A stretch of DNA of 64,000 nt from Cloeon dipterum (taxonomy: Eukaryota; Arthropoda; Insecta; Ephemeroptera; Baetidae): assembly GCF_949628265.1 (NCBI RefSeq), contig NC_088787.1, positions 25,162,501 to 25,226,500 on the forward strand, in the 5' to 3' direction. Position 1 is the stretch's first letter. Each line of letters opens with the position of its first letter. A model generated the notes under the pieces. The model did not search any database. It saw only the letters and a program-made list of their open reading frames with translations, and was not told the DNA's origin. Below, piece by piece: positions 36,601-48,768 of the stretch. Both the position numbers and the translations under genes were made by a program.

Positions 36601-39390
36601 TAAATAGTAAAATTGTTCTGTTCAATGTTTTATGTTCATAACAAAAAATACACTCGTATTCAAGATCAAAATTTAATATTACATTTTCTTTTAGGTCTTT
36701 TGCAGTGGAAAAGTGGAGTACGCTGGTCAAGTTGTTGGCTTGATTGTTGCAACTAGCAGAACCACGGCAATTCTGGGCGCTGGACTGGTCAGCGTCACAT
36801 ACGCGAAAACCGAAAAGCCGGTGCTCTCGGTCAAGGATGTCACGAAAGTGGTTAATGACCGAATGAAAGTAGTCAAGAAGAAAGACGAGCAAAAAGAGAA
36901 GGACAAAGGCAATTATAACAAATAAAAAATTCCAGCTAGTAAGAAAAGAAATTATAGTGAAAGCTGGAATTGTGTTCAATGGCACTTTTGAGATCGGCTC
37001 CCAATACCACATGCACATGGAGACTCAAACGTGCTTGGTGGTGCCAACTGAGGACGGTCTTGATGTCTACAGCGCGACCCAGTGGATGGACCACGTGCAG
37101 CAAGTAATCGCGGAGTTCCTAAATATCAAAGAGAGCTCGTGAGCTGAATATTGCCTTCATTATTGTATAATTCTGCTAACATTGCATTATTAGAATCAAC
37201 ATAACAGTTCGTCGACTCGGTGGAGCATATGGTGGAAAAATCACGCGTCCTGCTCTCGTCGCTGCTGCGTGCGCCCTGGCCGCAGACAAACTCGGAAAGC
37301 CTGTCAGAATTGTCATGAGCCTGGGAAGCAACATGGAAGTGTTCGGCAAAAGATTCCCTTACGTCAACAACTATGAAGTATAGACTCATATCTGCTACCA
37401 TAAGAAAATATTTGTCATGTCATATTCAAAGGTCGGAGTGGACAACGTTACAGGAAAGATAGCATACATCAACTCCACGTGCCAAATGGACTGCGGCTAC
37501 ACGGTAAACGAATCGCCTGGTTATGACGTGCCCAAGTTTTTCCAAAACTGCTACGAATCGACCAATTTCAACATGCAAGTGGAAGCAATCAAGACAGACA
37601 AGGCAACCAATGCTGCCTGCCGCGGCCCAGGCACCACCGAAGGGGTGGCTTTCATCGAGGAGATCATGGAGCACGTATCCAGGGTGCTCAAAATGGACCC
37701 ACTTCAGGTGCGCCTGAACAACATGCCCCAGATGGACACCCCGCTGCCTGCCATGATTGAAGACCTCAAGACATCGGCCGACTACGACAACCGCAAGGCC
37801 AACGTCCAAGCCTTTAATGCGGTATAGAAGATGATTTTCTTTATTTAACAAAGAATTTTAATTTGGAGTGACTAGGCGAATCGGTGGAAGAAGCGAGGAA
37901 TGGCCATTGTGCCCATGCAGTACCGCTTCCCCTGCGCAGGAAACTTCAGCGCCATGGTTTCCATTTACCACGGCGATGGCTCAGTCGCGATTTCGCACGG
38001 CGGAATCGAGATGGGACAGGGCATGAATACCAAGGTATTTAATTGAAACCAATTTAATTAGGTCATTACAAATATTTGCACTCAGGTCGCTCAAGTCGCT
38101 GCACACACCCTGAAAATTCCCCTTTCAAAAATATCCGTCAAACCAAGCAACAATGTGGTGGCAAACAATGGAATGGTGACCGGAGGTAGCGTTGGCAGTG
38201 AAAACGTTTCATACGTAAGTCATTCAAAATTGTATGCATCTCCCTCTTAGACAATCTAAAACACTAATGAGTCTCTTTTGTCTTGGCTGGAACCACGATC
38301 ATATTTATATTTTGAATATATATTTTTTAAATGGATCTATTTTATTTATGGGATATTTTTAATGAAAAAGGGACTTTCCTAGTGGCTGAAAAAATATTTA
38401 GAAACAAATCCAAAGAGTACGTACGATCGCCAAATATAAAAAAATGAGTGAATTTTCTTTTCACTTATTTGAAATAACCCTAGGCTGCCATGAAGAGCTG
38501 TCAGAAGTTGCTGGAGCGTCTTGATGCAGTCAGACAGGGCATGGAAGGAGATCCCACCTGGGAACAGGTCGTGGCGGAGGCGTACGCTCAAACTGTTGAG
38601 TTGAACGCAACCCATATGTAAAGTCATCGATGCGCATTATTCACGAGACAATTTGATTTTTTATATCGATTCCCCTCACAGGTTCACACCTGGCCAGGAG
38701 CTGTCCGAGTACAATATTTGGGGGGCCACCATTGCCGAGGTGGAGGTTGACATTCTAACCGGAGAACGCCAGGTTCTAAGGGTCGACCTGATTGAGGATG
38801 TTGGCCAGAGTTTGAGCCCGTGGGTCGACGTTGGCCAGATCGAAGGCGCCTTCGTCATGGGCATGGGCTACTGGCTCTCCGAGGAGCTCAAGTACGACCC
38901 TGACTCAGGTCGTCTTCTGAACACTCGCACTTGGGTACCAGAAAATTAAATTTTAAATAGAATTGCCAACTAATTAGTATTAATACAATAAAATGATTTG
39001 CAGAACTACAAAGTGCCTGGTGCCAAGGATATCCCTGCTGATTTCAGGATCAATTTCAGAAAGAATGCCGCAAACCCCAATGGACTTTACAATTCCAAAG
39101 GTTGGATGAATTGAATATTCTGTTCTCCGAATATTTAATAATTTTGAACAATTCAGCGACTGGTGAACCCGCTTTGAACATGACCATCGTTTGCTACTTC
39201 GCACTCAGGGACGCTCTGGACTCAGCACGCAAGGATGCTGGCAGCACAGAAGATTACTACGAAATCAGTAATTTTTAATAACAAAAATTGTCATCTTTAT
39301 ACTAACTGCTTTTTTGCAGAGCTTCCGGCAACGGTCGAGACCATTGCGGTTTCCAGTTTGACAGACCCCAGCCAATTTACTTTGGAGTAA
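33696..39390 (+). CDS. Aldehyde oxidase 2 of the tandem array
   Basis: Closest paralogue of oxidase 1, with the same 22-exon layout: 33696-33721, 33776-33840, 33886-34055, 34117-34277, 34707-34866, 34918-35343, 35400-35502, 35551-35678, 35735-35863, 35917-36111, 36171-36521, 36695-36908, 36958-37138, 37194-37377, 37432-37821, 37876-38034, 38086-38214, 38484-38617, 38682-38934, 39004-39100, 39157-39267, 39320-39390; 3837 nt, 1278 residues. Starts MWNSLFGK. Both iron-sulfur motifs ([24 protein letters not shown]) are intact; catalytic Glu1222 lies in TGEPAL. The substrate-site motif is AYGGKITR, again without the xanthine dehydrogenase Glu. Intron 12 (36909-36957) uses a GC donor. A TATA box lies at 33630. 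Complete and apparently functional. Confidence 0.95.
35787..36117 (+). other. Gene-conversion tract, oxidase 2 copy
   Basis: Partner of 26173-26503. The 53-bp intron at 35864-35916 is identical to the one in oxidase 1; the flanking exons differ at only a handful of positions, mostly synonymous. Confidence 0.8.
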
Positions 39391-40414
39391 ACTATAATCA
39401 CTGTTATACAAGGCAGTGTTGGTAGCGACTTTTCACGGATCCATCAGAAAAAAATAGGAAGAAATAAAATCGCACGGGAACTATAAGATGGCGCGAGGAA
39501 ATGGTGTTTATTTTCAATGCTTTTTGTATTACCTTAGTTTATATATAAATGAGTGTTGTTTATATTCGTTCATTTTGAATAAACTTTTGAATTATTTGGG
39601 AAAAATAAGCAAGTGTAATTTTTGTTATAATCAATTAGTAATATATTTTTTAGTTTATTTTTTGTAATTTCTTTTAAATGGATTTCAACCAGCAAATTTA
39701 ACGAAATTAGATCCAACAAGTCTTGATGCACATATATAGGAAATCGTTAAAAATGAACTTTGCCTGATATAAATCAATTATTGTATTTAACTGCTTATTG
39801 CAAGTCATCTTGCCTGTCAAAATAGCGTTAACGTTAAAGATTTCAATTCAACCCTAGAAATCTTATAGCACATAAATTTGATAGGCGCTCGTTTGCTTTG
39901 GGCCAATGCTGACTTTAAAGGTAATCAGCAAGATAGATAATTATATTGATTTGGGATGAAAATGCCCCTGCTTTTTATAAAATATCATGGAATTTTGAAA
40001 GATGATTTAAGTTTACAGTTTGACGGCGACCAATTAAACGTACTTGTAATAAATTGTCTACGAAATAATTTCTATCAATTTCGAATTCCATTCTATAACA
40101 GCCAATATATGGCTTTGAAAAGCAGATAACCGCATTCACGAAAGGATTAACAGCGCGCTGCTTTAATTTTCCTTATCGAGGCGTGATCGATTCAAACGAA
40201 AAACCCGCAGCAATCTTTTTGGATGCCTCGAGCGCAAACAAAGGCACTCACAATCAGCGGCTGGATTGGGTTGTCGCTTACAGTGGCCTCACATATTATC
40301 TAAACAAATTTGGTCAGAACCACGTGACCGAGATAACTTTCATCGCTTATTTTGGAGTAGGCGACAGATCGAATATATTTTCTGGAGGTGCTGTTGGGTC
40401 GTCCTCTCGTTGCC
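39391..40414 (+). other. Oxidase 2 3' UTR and oxidase 3 promoter region
   Basis: Two AATAAA hexamers (about 39462 and 39578) mark the oxidase 2 end. The rest, to the start of oxidase 3, is AT-rich with several reverse GATA-type sites (for example CCTTATCGAGG near 40171). A frame reaching the start region (from 40183) has no homology and merely overlaps the oxidase 3 first exon. Confidence 0.45.
39578..39583 (+). terminator. Polyadenylation signal of aldehyde oxidase 2
   Basis: AATAAA 188 bp after the stop codon; an earlier copy lies near 39462. Confidence 0.55.
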
Positions 40415-43400
40415 ATGTGGAATTATTTGTTTTCTGGGTTAGTGACGATTATTCTTTCCAAAAAAAAAACTTAATCAACAACATTAGTTTGCATTATTTT
40501 GAGTACTGATTGTGATAATGAAGATTATCAGTTATTTCGCAAAAAAAAACGGTGTTGCATAATTTATTTAATCATCTTAATTGCTTCCAGAGACACATCT
40601 CAAGAGACGAACATGGCCAGCGAGGTGACGCTGACTATCAATGGGAAATCCATAACAGGTGTTTGATTTGTCTTTTTGAGAGAAATTAATATTTAAAATG
40701 TATGAACAGCTGAAATAGTTTTTGGCTATTTAATAATTTTATCAGATAGTTTTTGACCTTTGATTGTTTTGATCCAACAAAGACTGATGCTATCAGAGAA
40801 AAATTTATCTACATTTAAGAGATTTTACATATAAGAAAGCTAGGATGAAAGGAATTATATTTTCAACTAAAATCTCTGAAAACAAATCATTTGAGCATCT
40901 ATAAACACTCAAGTTTTCACTATATTAGCAAATTTTCAATTCAAAACGAATTCCGTTAACAGTCGGCAATGAGGTTTTGGCGACCACCACCCTGAGCTCA
41001 TATCTTCGCGAGAACCTCAAGCTAACCGGCACCAAAGTCAACTGCAATGAAGGCATTTGCGGCGCGTGCACTGTCGTTGCAAAAATCGAGCACCCGGTCT
41101 CGAAAACTAAGGAGACATTTTCAATTAACTCGGTAATAACCAACCAATAATCAAAATTATGATTTTTGGTTCAGCGACGTGGTTTTAGTGTTTAGTCCCG
41201 ATTCTGAACTGCCATGGCTGGGAAATCACAACGATTGAGGGCGTTGGCAATAGGAAGGATGACTACCATCCCGTGCAGAAGCAACTGGCCGAGAAGAACG
41301 CCACCCAGTGCGGATTCTGCTCACCTGGATTCGCAATGAACATGTTCAGGTCAGTCTAAATTTATCCATAAAAATTGCTACTTAACTGCAAATTGTATAC
41401 AAAATTACAAATTTAAAAGAAAGGATTATTGCAAACTCCGCACTGCTAAAAATTTTGACAGGAAAATAATGTTTTTCTGCATTTTAAGAAAAAATGAAAA
41501 TTTTCACACTAAAAGATGGAATAAAATATTTTATTAACAATTTAAGCCTGTTGGCTGACGAGAAGAAGCCTACAATGCAGCAGGTAGAGGATGCCTTCGG
41601 AGGCAACATTTGTCGCTGTACCGGCTACAGGTCCATTCTGGAAGCATACAAGGCCATGGCTAGCGACGCTCCTGCAATCACCAGGAGGCAATGCGCCGAT
41701 ATCGAGGTGAAATTTCAAATCTTAAAGAATGTCCGGATGAATGAAATTAGTGCACTCAAGGATTTGGAAAAAATTTGCTCGAAAAGTGGAAAACCGTGCT
41801 CTGGAGAGTGCAAGAAGGTTACGGCACAGCCGATCAAAATGCAGTTGGGCGCGGAAAACTGGAGGAAAGTCGTCACAACGACAGAATTGTTCGCGGCCTT
41901 TGCAGAAATTGGCGAAGATAGCTACAAACTGGTCGCAGGAAATACGTCGGAAGGTAATTTTTCTCTTTAATTAAGCCAAATAAAATAATTTAATATGTTT
42001 TCTGAACAGGCGTGTACCGCTCGCAAAGCGTGGTGCACTACATCGACATCAAAGACATCCCTGACCTGCGCCAGGTGTCCGCAGGTGTCGAAAATTTCAA
42101 ACTGGGGGCGAGTTCAACTTTGACTGAAGCGGCCCGCGCGTTGAGGACGCAGGCGAGCACCGCAGGGTTCAAGTACTTGAACGAAATTGCCAATCACTGG
42201 GAAAATATCGCAAATCTGCCAATCAGGAATGTGAGGGCATAAATATATATTTTTTCATGGAAAATTACAACTGTTCAATTTCAGATTGGCACTATTGCCG
42301 GCAACTTGAGCATGAAAAAGGAGCACCCCGAGTTTGCATCTGATGTTTTCACTCTTTTGGAGGCTGTTGGAGCTCAGCTGCAAATTTGTGAGATTTTGTT
42401 TTGACAATTTGTTGATATTAATAAAGTGAGATTACATTTTGGCTTTGTTCAATAATAAACAAAGCAAAAAACTATATATGAACATTAACAATTAATTCAA
42501 ATGGTTTAATATCACAGAAGACGATTTAAATTCATAAATATTTTCATCCGTTTGAAAATAATTTGCCCTATTTAGACTGCTGTTATTTCCCAATGCAAAA
42601 ATGTTAAAAAAATTATTTTCGTAATTTTAATCAATTTTAAATAGTGACTGGAGTGGAAAAGCGCGAAGTAGTGTCGCTGCCTGGCTTCCTGAACTACAGC
42701 ATGAAGAAGCGAGTGCTCGAGAGCGTGCTGTTCCCGGCGCTGGACGACGCCACGCACCGCCTACGCACGTTCCACGTGCTGCCGCGCACGCAGAGCAGCG
42801 TGAGCTATGTGAATGCCGCCTTCCTCGTCCGACTGAGCAGCGCGACGTCGTGGGACGTGGCTGAAAAGCCGCGCATCGTCTTTGGCGGCATCCGCGCCTC
42901 CTTCATCCACGCCACGGCCACCGAGAACCTGCTCGTCAGCAAGAACATCCTCGATCCGGTCGTCGCGTCGCAGGCCATCAGCGTCCTCAACTCGGAGGTC
43001 AGGCCCGACGAGGTACTCCCGGGCGCTGGCGTCAACTACAGGAGGAAGCTGGCCGTCGGCCTCTTCTACAAGTTCCTCCTTGGCCTCGATCCCAACCAGG
43101 TATTGAAGGCGGTTGCGTCAATAATTGCTAATTTGAATTGAAAAAATTTCAGGTCGATCCGAGGTACAAATCTGGTGCGGAAGTGCTCACGCGGGAACTG
43201 TCCTCGTCTAAGCAAGATTTCGAGACTAACGATAGCGTTTTCCCCTTGAACCAGCCGATCAGTAAAGTCGAGGCTTTAGCCCAATGCGCGGGTATATTTA
43301 TTTTTATTTTAATTAAATAAACGCCGGATTGCTTCAAGAAAATTTAAATACTAATTCAACACGGTCCATTTAAAAAATACAACTAATATGCAGTAAATTA

Positions 43401-46400
43401 AAAAATAATTATTCGCCATACAGGAGAAATTGAGTACATTGACGACATTCCTACAAGGCCAGGCGAACTTCACGCTGCTTTCGTCCTAACGAAGCAAGCA
43501 ACAGGAGCTATTGTTAAATACAACACTGACGAAGCAGCTGTAATACATATTTTTTAAATAAAAATATCTATAGCCTTTAATTTCACTTTCAATTCTAGAA
43601 AGTGCCCGGCTATCTGAACTTCTACTCTGCCGCCGATTTGGATGGAGCCCCAAATTCGTTCACCCCAACAGATGTTTACTCGAGTTTCCTCGACGACGAA
43701 GAAGTAAATATTTAATGGTTTATTAAACGCAAAATATGCGTGCGACACTCTACATCTAATGGCTAATCAATTTTTACACATTTTCGCTGCTTCTCTCAAC
43801 GTAAGTTTTCTTGCTGTACACTTTTGGATATGATATTTTTCACACGTCTCGCCACAGAACTTACATCTACAATCATAATTAGGCTCATAGTGAAACGTTG
43901 CATTATTACAGAAAATATAGTGATATCCATGACAAGCAAATCTTGCAAAAATATGTCTATCAGGAAAATCAGGGCCACGCCAGTTATCATTAATCATAGT
44001 TTCAGTCTCAAAAAACTCAGAACAAATTAACAGTCTATTTGTTTTCTTTTCTTCACAGAACTTTATATACACTTCAGTCTCTGGTAGATTAAATCTAACC
44101 TTTAAGTCAGTTACATATAAATTGGAGTCTTTCGCAATCAATTCATAAACATAACGAGATCTATTATACTTAGAAATTCCAAGCACTTTTTTAAAATAGC
44201 GAGTTTTCACTCTTTCTAGATTTACAAAATCCATATTAGTTAGATGTGGCCAGATAATTTCAATTCCATATGAGGCTGTTGGCGAGATTTTAAGGTCGAA
44301 GAGTTTAACCGCAGTATTGATAGAAAGCCTGTTTAAATTTTTAATGCTATAAGTAGCCATTAAAGCTGCTCGCACTCTTTTTTCTACATGTCTCGAAAAG
44401 GACGTGCCCGAGGTTTGGAACACAACACCTAAGTATGAGAATTCAGACACAAATTCAACATTTAAACCATCTAATTCAATTTTATCAGTTTTCGCATACC
44501 TGCCCCGCCCAGAATTCCTGAATTTCATCACTTTACACTTTTCAATATTTAGCTGAAGGCTCCTACTTAACAAATATTCCTTGAAGGCGACAATTGCAAT
44601 ATTCAAATCACTCAAGAACTCACTCGTTAGGACAATGTCGTCCGCAAATAGAATAGCTTTCAAGCCAGGAATGTGTTTAATAACTTCATTAATATCATTA
44701 ATTGAGATATTAAAAAGGAAAGGAGATAGGCAGCCCCCTTGACGCACGCCATTCGACTGGACAATAACCTCTAATTCTGCGACACCATCAACAATTTTCA
44801 AAAAATTTACATCTAAGGAATTAGCTAAATATTTTAGTTCCACTTTAGAAACATTTCCCGATTCAACAATTTTCCTAAAAATCATTTTTCTATCAACGGT
44901 GTCAAAGGCTTTCTTAACGTCTAAAAACAAAGCGTATAGTGGCTTCTTTCTTTCATAGACCGACAGATTAATTTAAACTAGTATATTTTTCAAAGTTTTA
45001 CGATTGTGTAAAAAATTCTTCAGATCTTCTGTAGCAAAGAAGTGAAATACGCGGGGCAGCCAGTTGGCATTGTGGTAGCCGAGACAAGGGCTGCCGCGGT
45101 GCAGGCGGCTGAGCTGGTTGTCATCGAATATGAGGCCAATGCTCCAAAACCGGTGCTTGACATGATGGAAGTCATCAAAATGACCAGAGACCGAGTGGTT
45201 GTCGTGGAAAAGAATGACGAGAATCCTCCAAAATGTACTTATCACATACAAAATCTAAGCGGTTTAATAATTTTTTGCAACATTCGCAGCCGCTAATACG
45301 GTCAAAGGGACTTTCGAGATCGGACACCAGTACCCGTTGTACATGGAGAACTTGTCGAGCATAGTGGTGCCGCACGACGGCGGCTACGACGTCTACCCTT
45401 CCACCCAGTGGATGGACCTGGACCAAAACGTCGTTGCTCGAACTGTTGGCGTACCAGCCAACAAGTGCGTTGGAAATTTTATTTTTTGAAACAATTTTTA
45501 AATACTCAAATCTAAGATACTGAAACAATATTTCGACTCTTTTAATCAGAGTAAATAATTTTTCTCGAATTTATCTCCAAGGGTCACCGTGTATGTGAAG
45601 CGAATTGGTGGTGGATTCGGCGGCAAGCAGTCGCGATCGAGCATGGTGTCAGCAGCGTGCGCCCTAGCCGCCAAAAAGCACAACAGGGCTGTGCGTCTCG
45701 TCTTGCCCCTGACAACCAACATGGAAGTCACCAGCAAGAGATTTGGCCAGCGCAACGAATATGAGGCAAGTAGTGTTGTTCTGTACAGTAAATATTTTGG
45801 TTTAATAATTTTTAACTATGTATCATAAAATCAATCATCAATAAAAAATCTGTTGAATATTGGCAGGTGGGTTTCGACAATACGGGCAAAATCGAGTATG
45901 TGACAATGCACGTAATCCAAGACAGTGGCTGCTCGCGAAACGAGTCGCCCATGGGAATTTTTGTGGCTTTCTTCGAAAGCTGCTACGGAAGTGAAGGGTA
46001 CAAAATCCAGCCACAAGAAGTGCTGACTAACAAGGCTTCCAACGGACCTATTAGAGGACCAGGTTCAATACTTAATACTCTACCCTGCTTCTAAATGGCC
46101 CAATATTTTGAACGGTTAAATTTCATATACCTATTAAAATACGTTGCAGGACCAATTGAGGGAATTGCCTTTCACGACGAAATCATGGAGCGAATTGCAA
46201 AGCACCTTAAAAAGGACCCGCTGGAGGTGAAACTGGTGAACATGCAGAAATTGGACAGCCCCCTGCCAAATCTGATAAATGAAATCAAGAGCAAGGCAGA
46301 ATACGACAAAAGGAAGCAAGAGGTCGAAGCTTACAACCAGGTATAAGGTATAAAGGTTTAAAAATAGCACTATAATCAAGTTACTGCTGGCGAACCCAGA

Positions 46401-48768
46401 TGAATCGATGGAAGAAGCGAGGCCTCGCTATCACGCCGATGAGGTACCCTTTCATGTTGTGGAACCACCTGACCTCGACCGTTTCCATCTACCAAGGTGA
46501 TGGATCAGTTTCCATTGCGCACGGAGGAATCGAAATGGGCCAAGGACTAAACACCAAGGTTGGTGCTCTAGTTCGTTCTATTTCGCATTTATTTATTACA
46601 TATATATAAATCGTATTTTATCCGTCAATTTACGGCGCTGAGACCTAAATTTGTGTATTTATGTTTATTTTAGATAACCCAAGTGGCAGCACACATTCTC
46701 AAATTGCCGATTGATCAGATTTCGGTGAAAACTAGCAACAGCATCACTGGTGCCAACAATGGAATTTCAGGAGGTAGCATCATTAGTGAAGGCGTTTCAT
46801 ATGTGAGTAAACTATCATAGTTAAATTTTAAATTATCCACGGAGTAAATAATTGAAATTTTGTTATAAATAATAATTTACCCTTTTTTCAATTTTCACTT
46901 AAGGCAACAATGAAAGCTTGTCAGACTCTGCTGGATCGGCTAGAACCTGTGAGGGCGACCATGGAAAACCCCACATGGCTGGAGCTAATCCGCGAGGCTT
47001 ACAATAGAAACGTCAACCTGAGCGCCCAAGGACTGTATGATTTAAAAAAGTAAAATGGAATATTTTACTCACTTTGAACGCAGCTTTTCCAAGGATGTAC
47101 CAGACGTGAAAGACTACAACATCTGGTGTGTCTGCATCTCCGAGGTTGAGGTCGATGTGCTGACCGGTGAGAGACAGGTGAGCAACCCCATATTATAATA
47201 TATCAAAATTATGTCACATGAAATTTTTCCACAATGGACTTGTTTTATAAATAGTTGTATGACTAATTGTAAAAGACAAACGTCATTGTCTTATGAATCC
47301 TCAAATCACTCGACTGTGAAAAAAAAATCATGAGCATCACAGCAGCTGAATTTTTTTCAATTAAATATCGCAGTTACTCGCTGCAGTAATACACAAGAAA
47401 CTTCCTGACTGCCACTACTATCTTCTATCACTGGCCCGGTTGCGTTTGTTATTGTTATGTCCTGTTTCACCAGACTCCAAGTCTTCACGCGCATAACATC
47501 ACGAAATAAAAACAGTGAAACAGTGCCCCTTCCCACTCCTCACAAAAGCACAGCAGTAACTGAACTTCCGTTCCAATCTCTGTTCATTTAAATCATTAGA
47601 TTCACGTCAAGAATTTAAACTAATGTCGCCCTATCAGCTGACTCCATACATTATAAATTGTGTGTCTGCCGCATTACTGTACCTTTCAAACGAGCCGATA
47701 CGCAAGTGTTGAAGTCGTTGAACGCCACCTCCTATTAATTTCTGGAGTAAACAATAAAAATCAGAAAATTATCAATTCAGGGGAGTAACTTTTGCAAATT
47801 ATTGAGTAATATTATACGAATACACTTTTTATTAAAAATTTTATTTACATAATTTGATCACTTTTTTGAGTGGCTTATTGATTTAGAGGCCGCAGGATCT
47901 CACAAAGTTTAATATTATTAAAATTGGGAGCAGAACTAAAAGAATCTTATGATTTTGTATACTTTAAACCGCGGCTAATTATTTGGTACGTAATTTTGAA
48001 TTTATTTGTTTACAATTAATTTCGACGCAGATGCCATATAATCATATGATTCAAAAGTTTAGTCAATATTTACGAACTGATAATAGCCCACGATAGAGTA
48101 CAGTATGCACTGCATACGCGCTCAGAGTTACTATTATTTAAACTACACAGATCCGCCGGGTTGATTTGCTGGAGGACGTTGGCCAAAGTTTGAGCCCACT
48201 CATAGACATCGGGCAAATTGAGGGCGCATTCATCATGGGACTTGGCTACTGGCTTTCAGAAGAATTGACCTATGATGAGGCTGGAAGACTCAGGGAAAAT
48301 CGGCTCTGGGTAATTTTAACTAGTCTCATCCCATTGGAATAAATGAAAAGCAAAGGATACAATAATTATCCATTTTAGAATTATGTTCCTCCTGGACCTA
48401 AAGATATTCCAGTGGACTTCCGCGTGTACCTACGAAGGAACGCGCCCAACCCACTGGGTGTTCTCGGATCCAAAAGTATAATATCAGCTCAGTTTGGTGA
48501 TTTAATCATACTCTAATTATTTTAAAAGCCACTGGGGAGCCTGCTATTTGCTTGAGCGTGAACGTGTGGTTTGCACTTCGGAACGCTTTGGAAGCGGCCA
48601 GGGTGGACGCCGGCGGACCAAACGACTACTTTGATATGAGTATAATCCCTAAAAATTATCAGACATGTAAATTTTTCACTTTATTTTGAATTTATAGAGC
48701 AACCAGCTACACTGGAGCACATACATGAATCGTCATTGACGGAGCCTATGCAGTTCAAACTGAAATGA
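40415..48768 (+). CDS. Aldehyde oxidase 3 of the tandem array (diverged copy)
   Basis: Third molybdo-flavoenzyme, more diverged. Exons: 40415-40437, 40591-40658, 40963-41132, 41189-41349, 41547-41706, 41761-41953, 42010-42230, 42285-42387, 42645-43099, 43153-43291, 43424-43539, 43599-43703, 45024-45234, 45290-45464, 45582-45765, 45867-46062, 46150-46340, 46400-46558, 46674-46802, 46904-47034, 47084-47177, 48151-48309, 48379-48475, 48529-48639, 48698-48768; 3822 nt, 1273 residues. The small first exon encodes MWNYLFSG, matching the N-termini of oxidases 1 and 2, which settles the start. Iron-sulfur cysteines ([24 protein letters not shown]) and catalytic Glu1217 (TGEPAI) are present; the substrate motif is FGGKQSR. 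Relative to its sisters it lacks two introns (fused exon 42645-43099) and has five extra ones. Intron 12 hosts a reverse transcriptase fragment; intron 15 has a GC donor. Confidence 0.94.
43767..44962 (-). mobile_element. 5'-truncated non-LTR retrotransposon (reverse transcriptase) in oxidase 3 intron 12
   Basis: An uninterrupted frame of about 390 codons on the strand opposite to the host gene. It starts inside the polymerase at the motif A region ([12 protein letters not shown]) and includes motif B ([11 protein letters not shown]) and the catalytic FADD box (residues 95-98 from the first Met). Then come motif D and a long C-terminal part ending in a Cys/His cluster ([18 protein letters not shown]), typical of non-LTR elements. 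The endonuclease and RT fingers are missing, so the copy is dead on arrival. No stop codon interrupts it, so the insertion is young. Its stop is only tens of bases from the element's 3' end; no poly(A) tail or clear target duplication is visible. Confidence 0.92.
47178..48150 (+). other. Long intron 21 of oxidase 3
   Basis: 973-bp intron that splits an exon which is continuous in oxidases 1 and 2. It holds no recognisable coding remnant. Its middle (47380-47720) is less AT-rich than neighbouring introns, which may mark an inserted sequence. Confidence 0.4.

Noticed and set aside
24025-39390. Xanthine dehydrogenase identity for the tandem genes
   Set aside because: The substrate Glu after GGK is Ile/Gln and RGFG is RGPG, the pattern of aldehyde oxidases.
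40183-40509. 108-codon frame as a separate small gene before oxidase 3
   Set aside because: No homology; it overlaps the true first exon of oxidase 3 (MWNYLFSG) in another frame.
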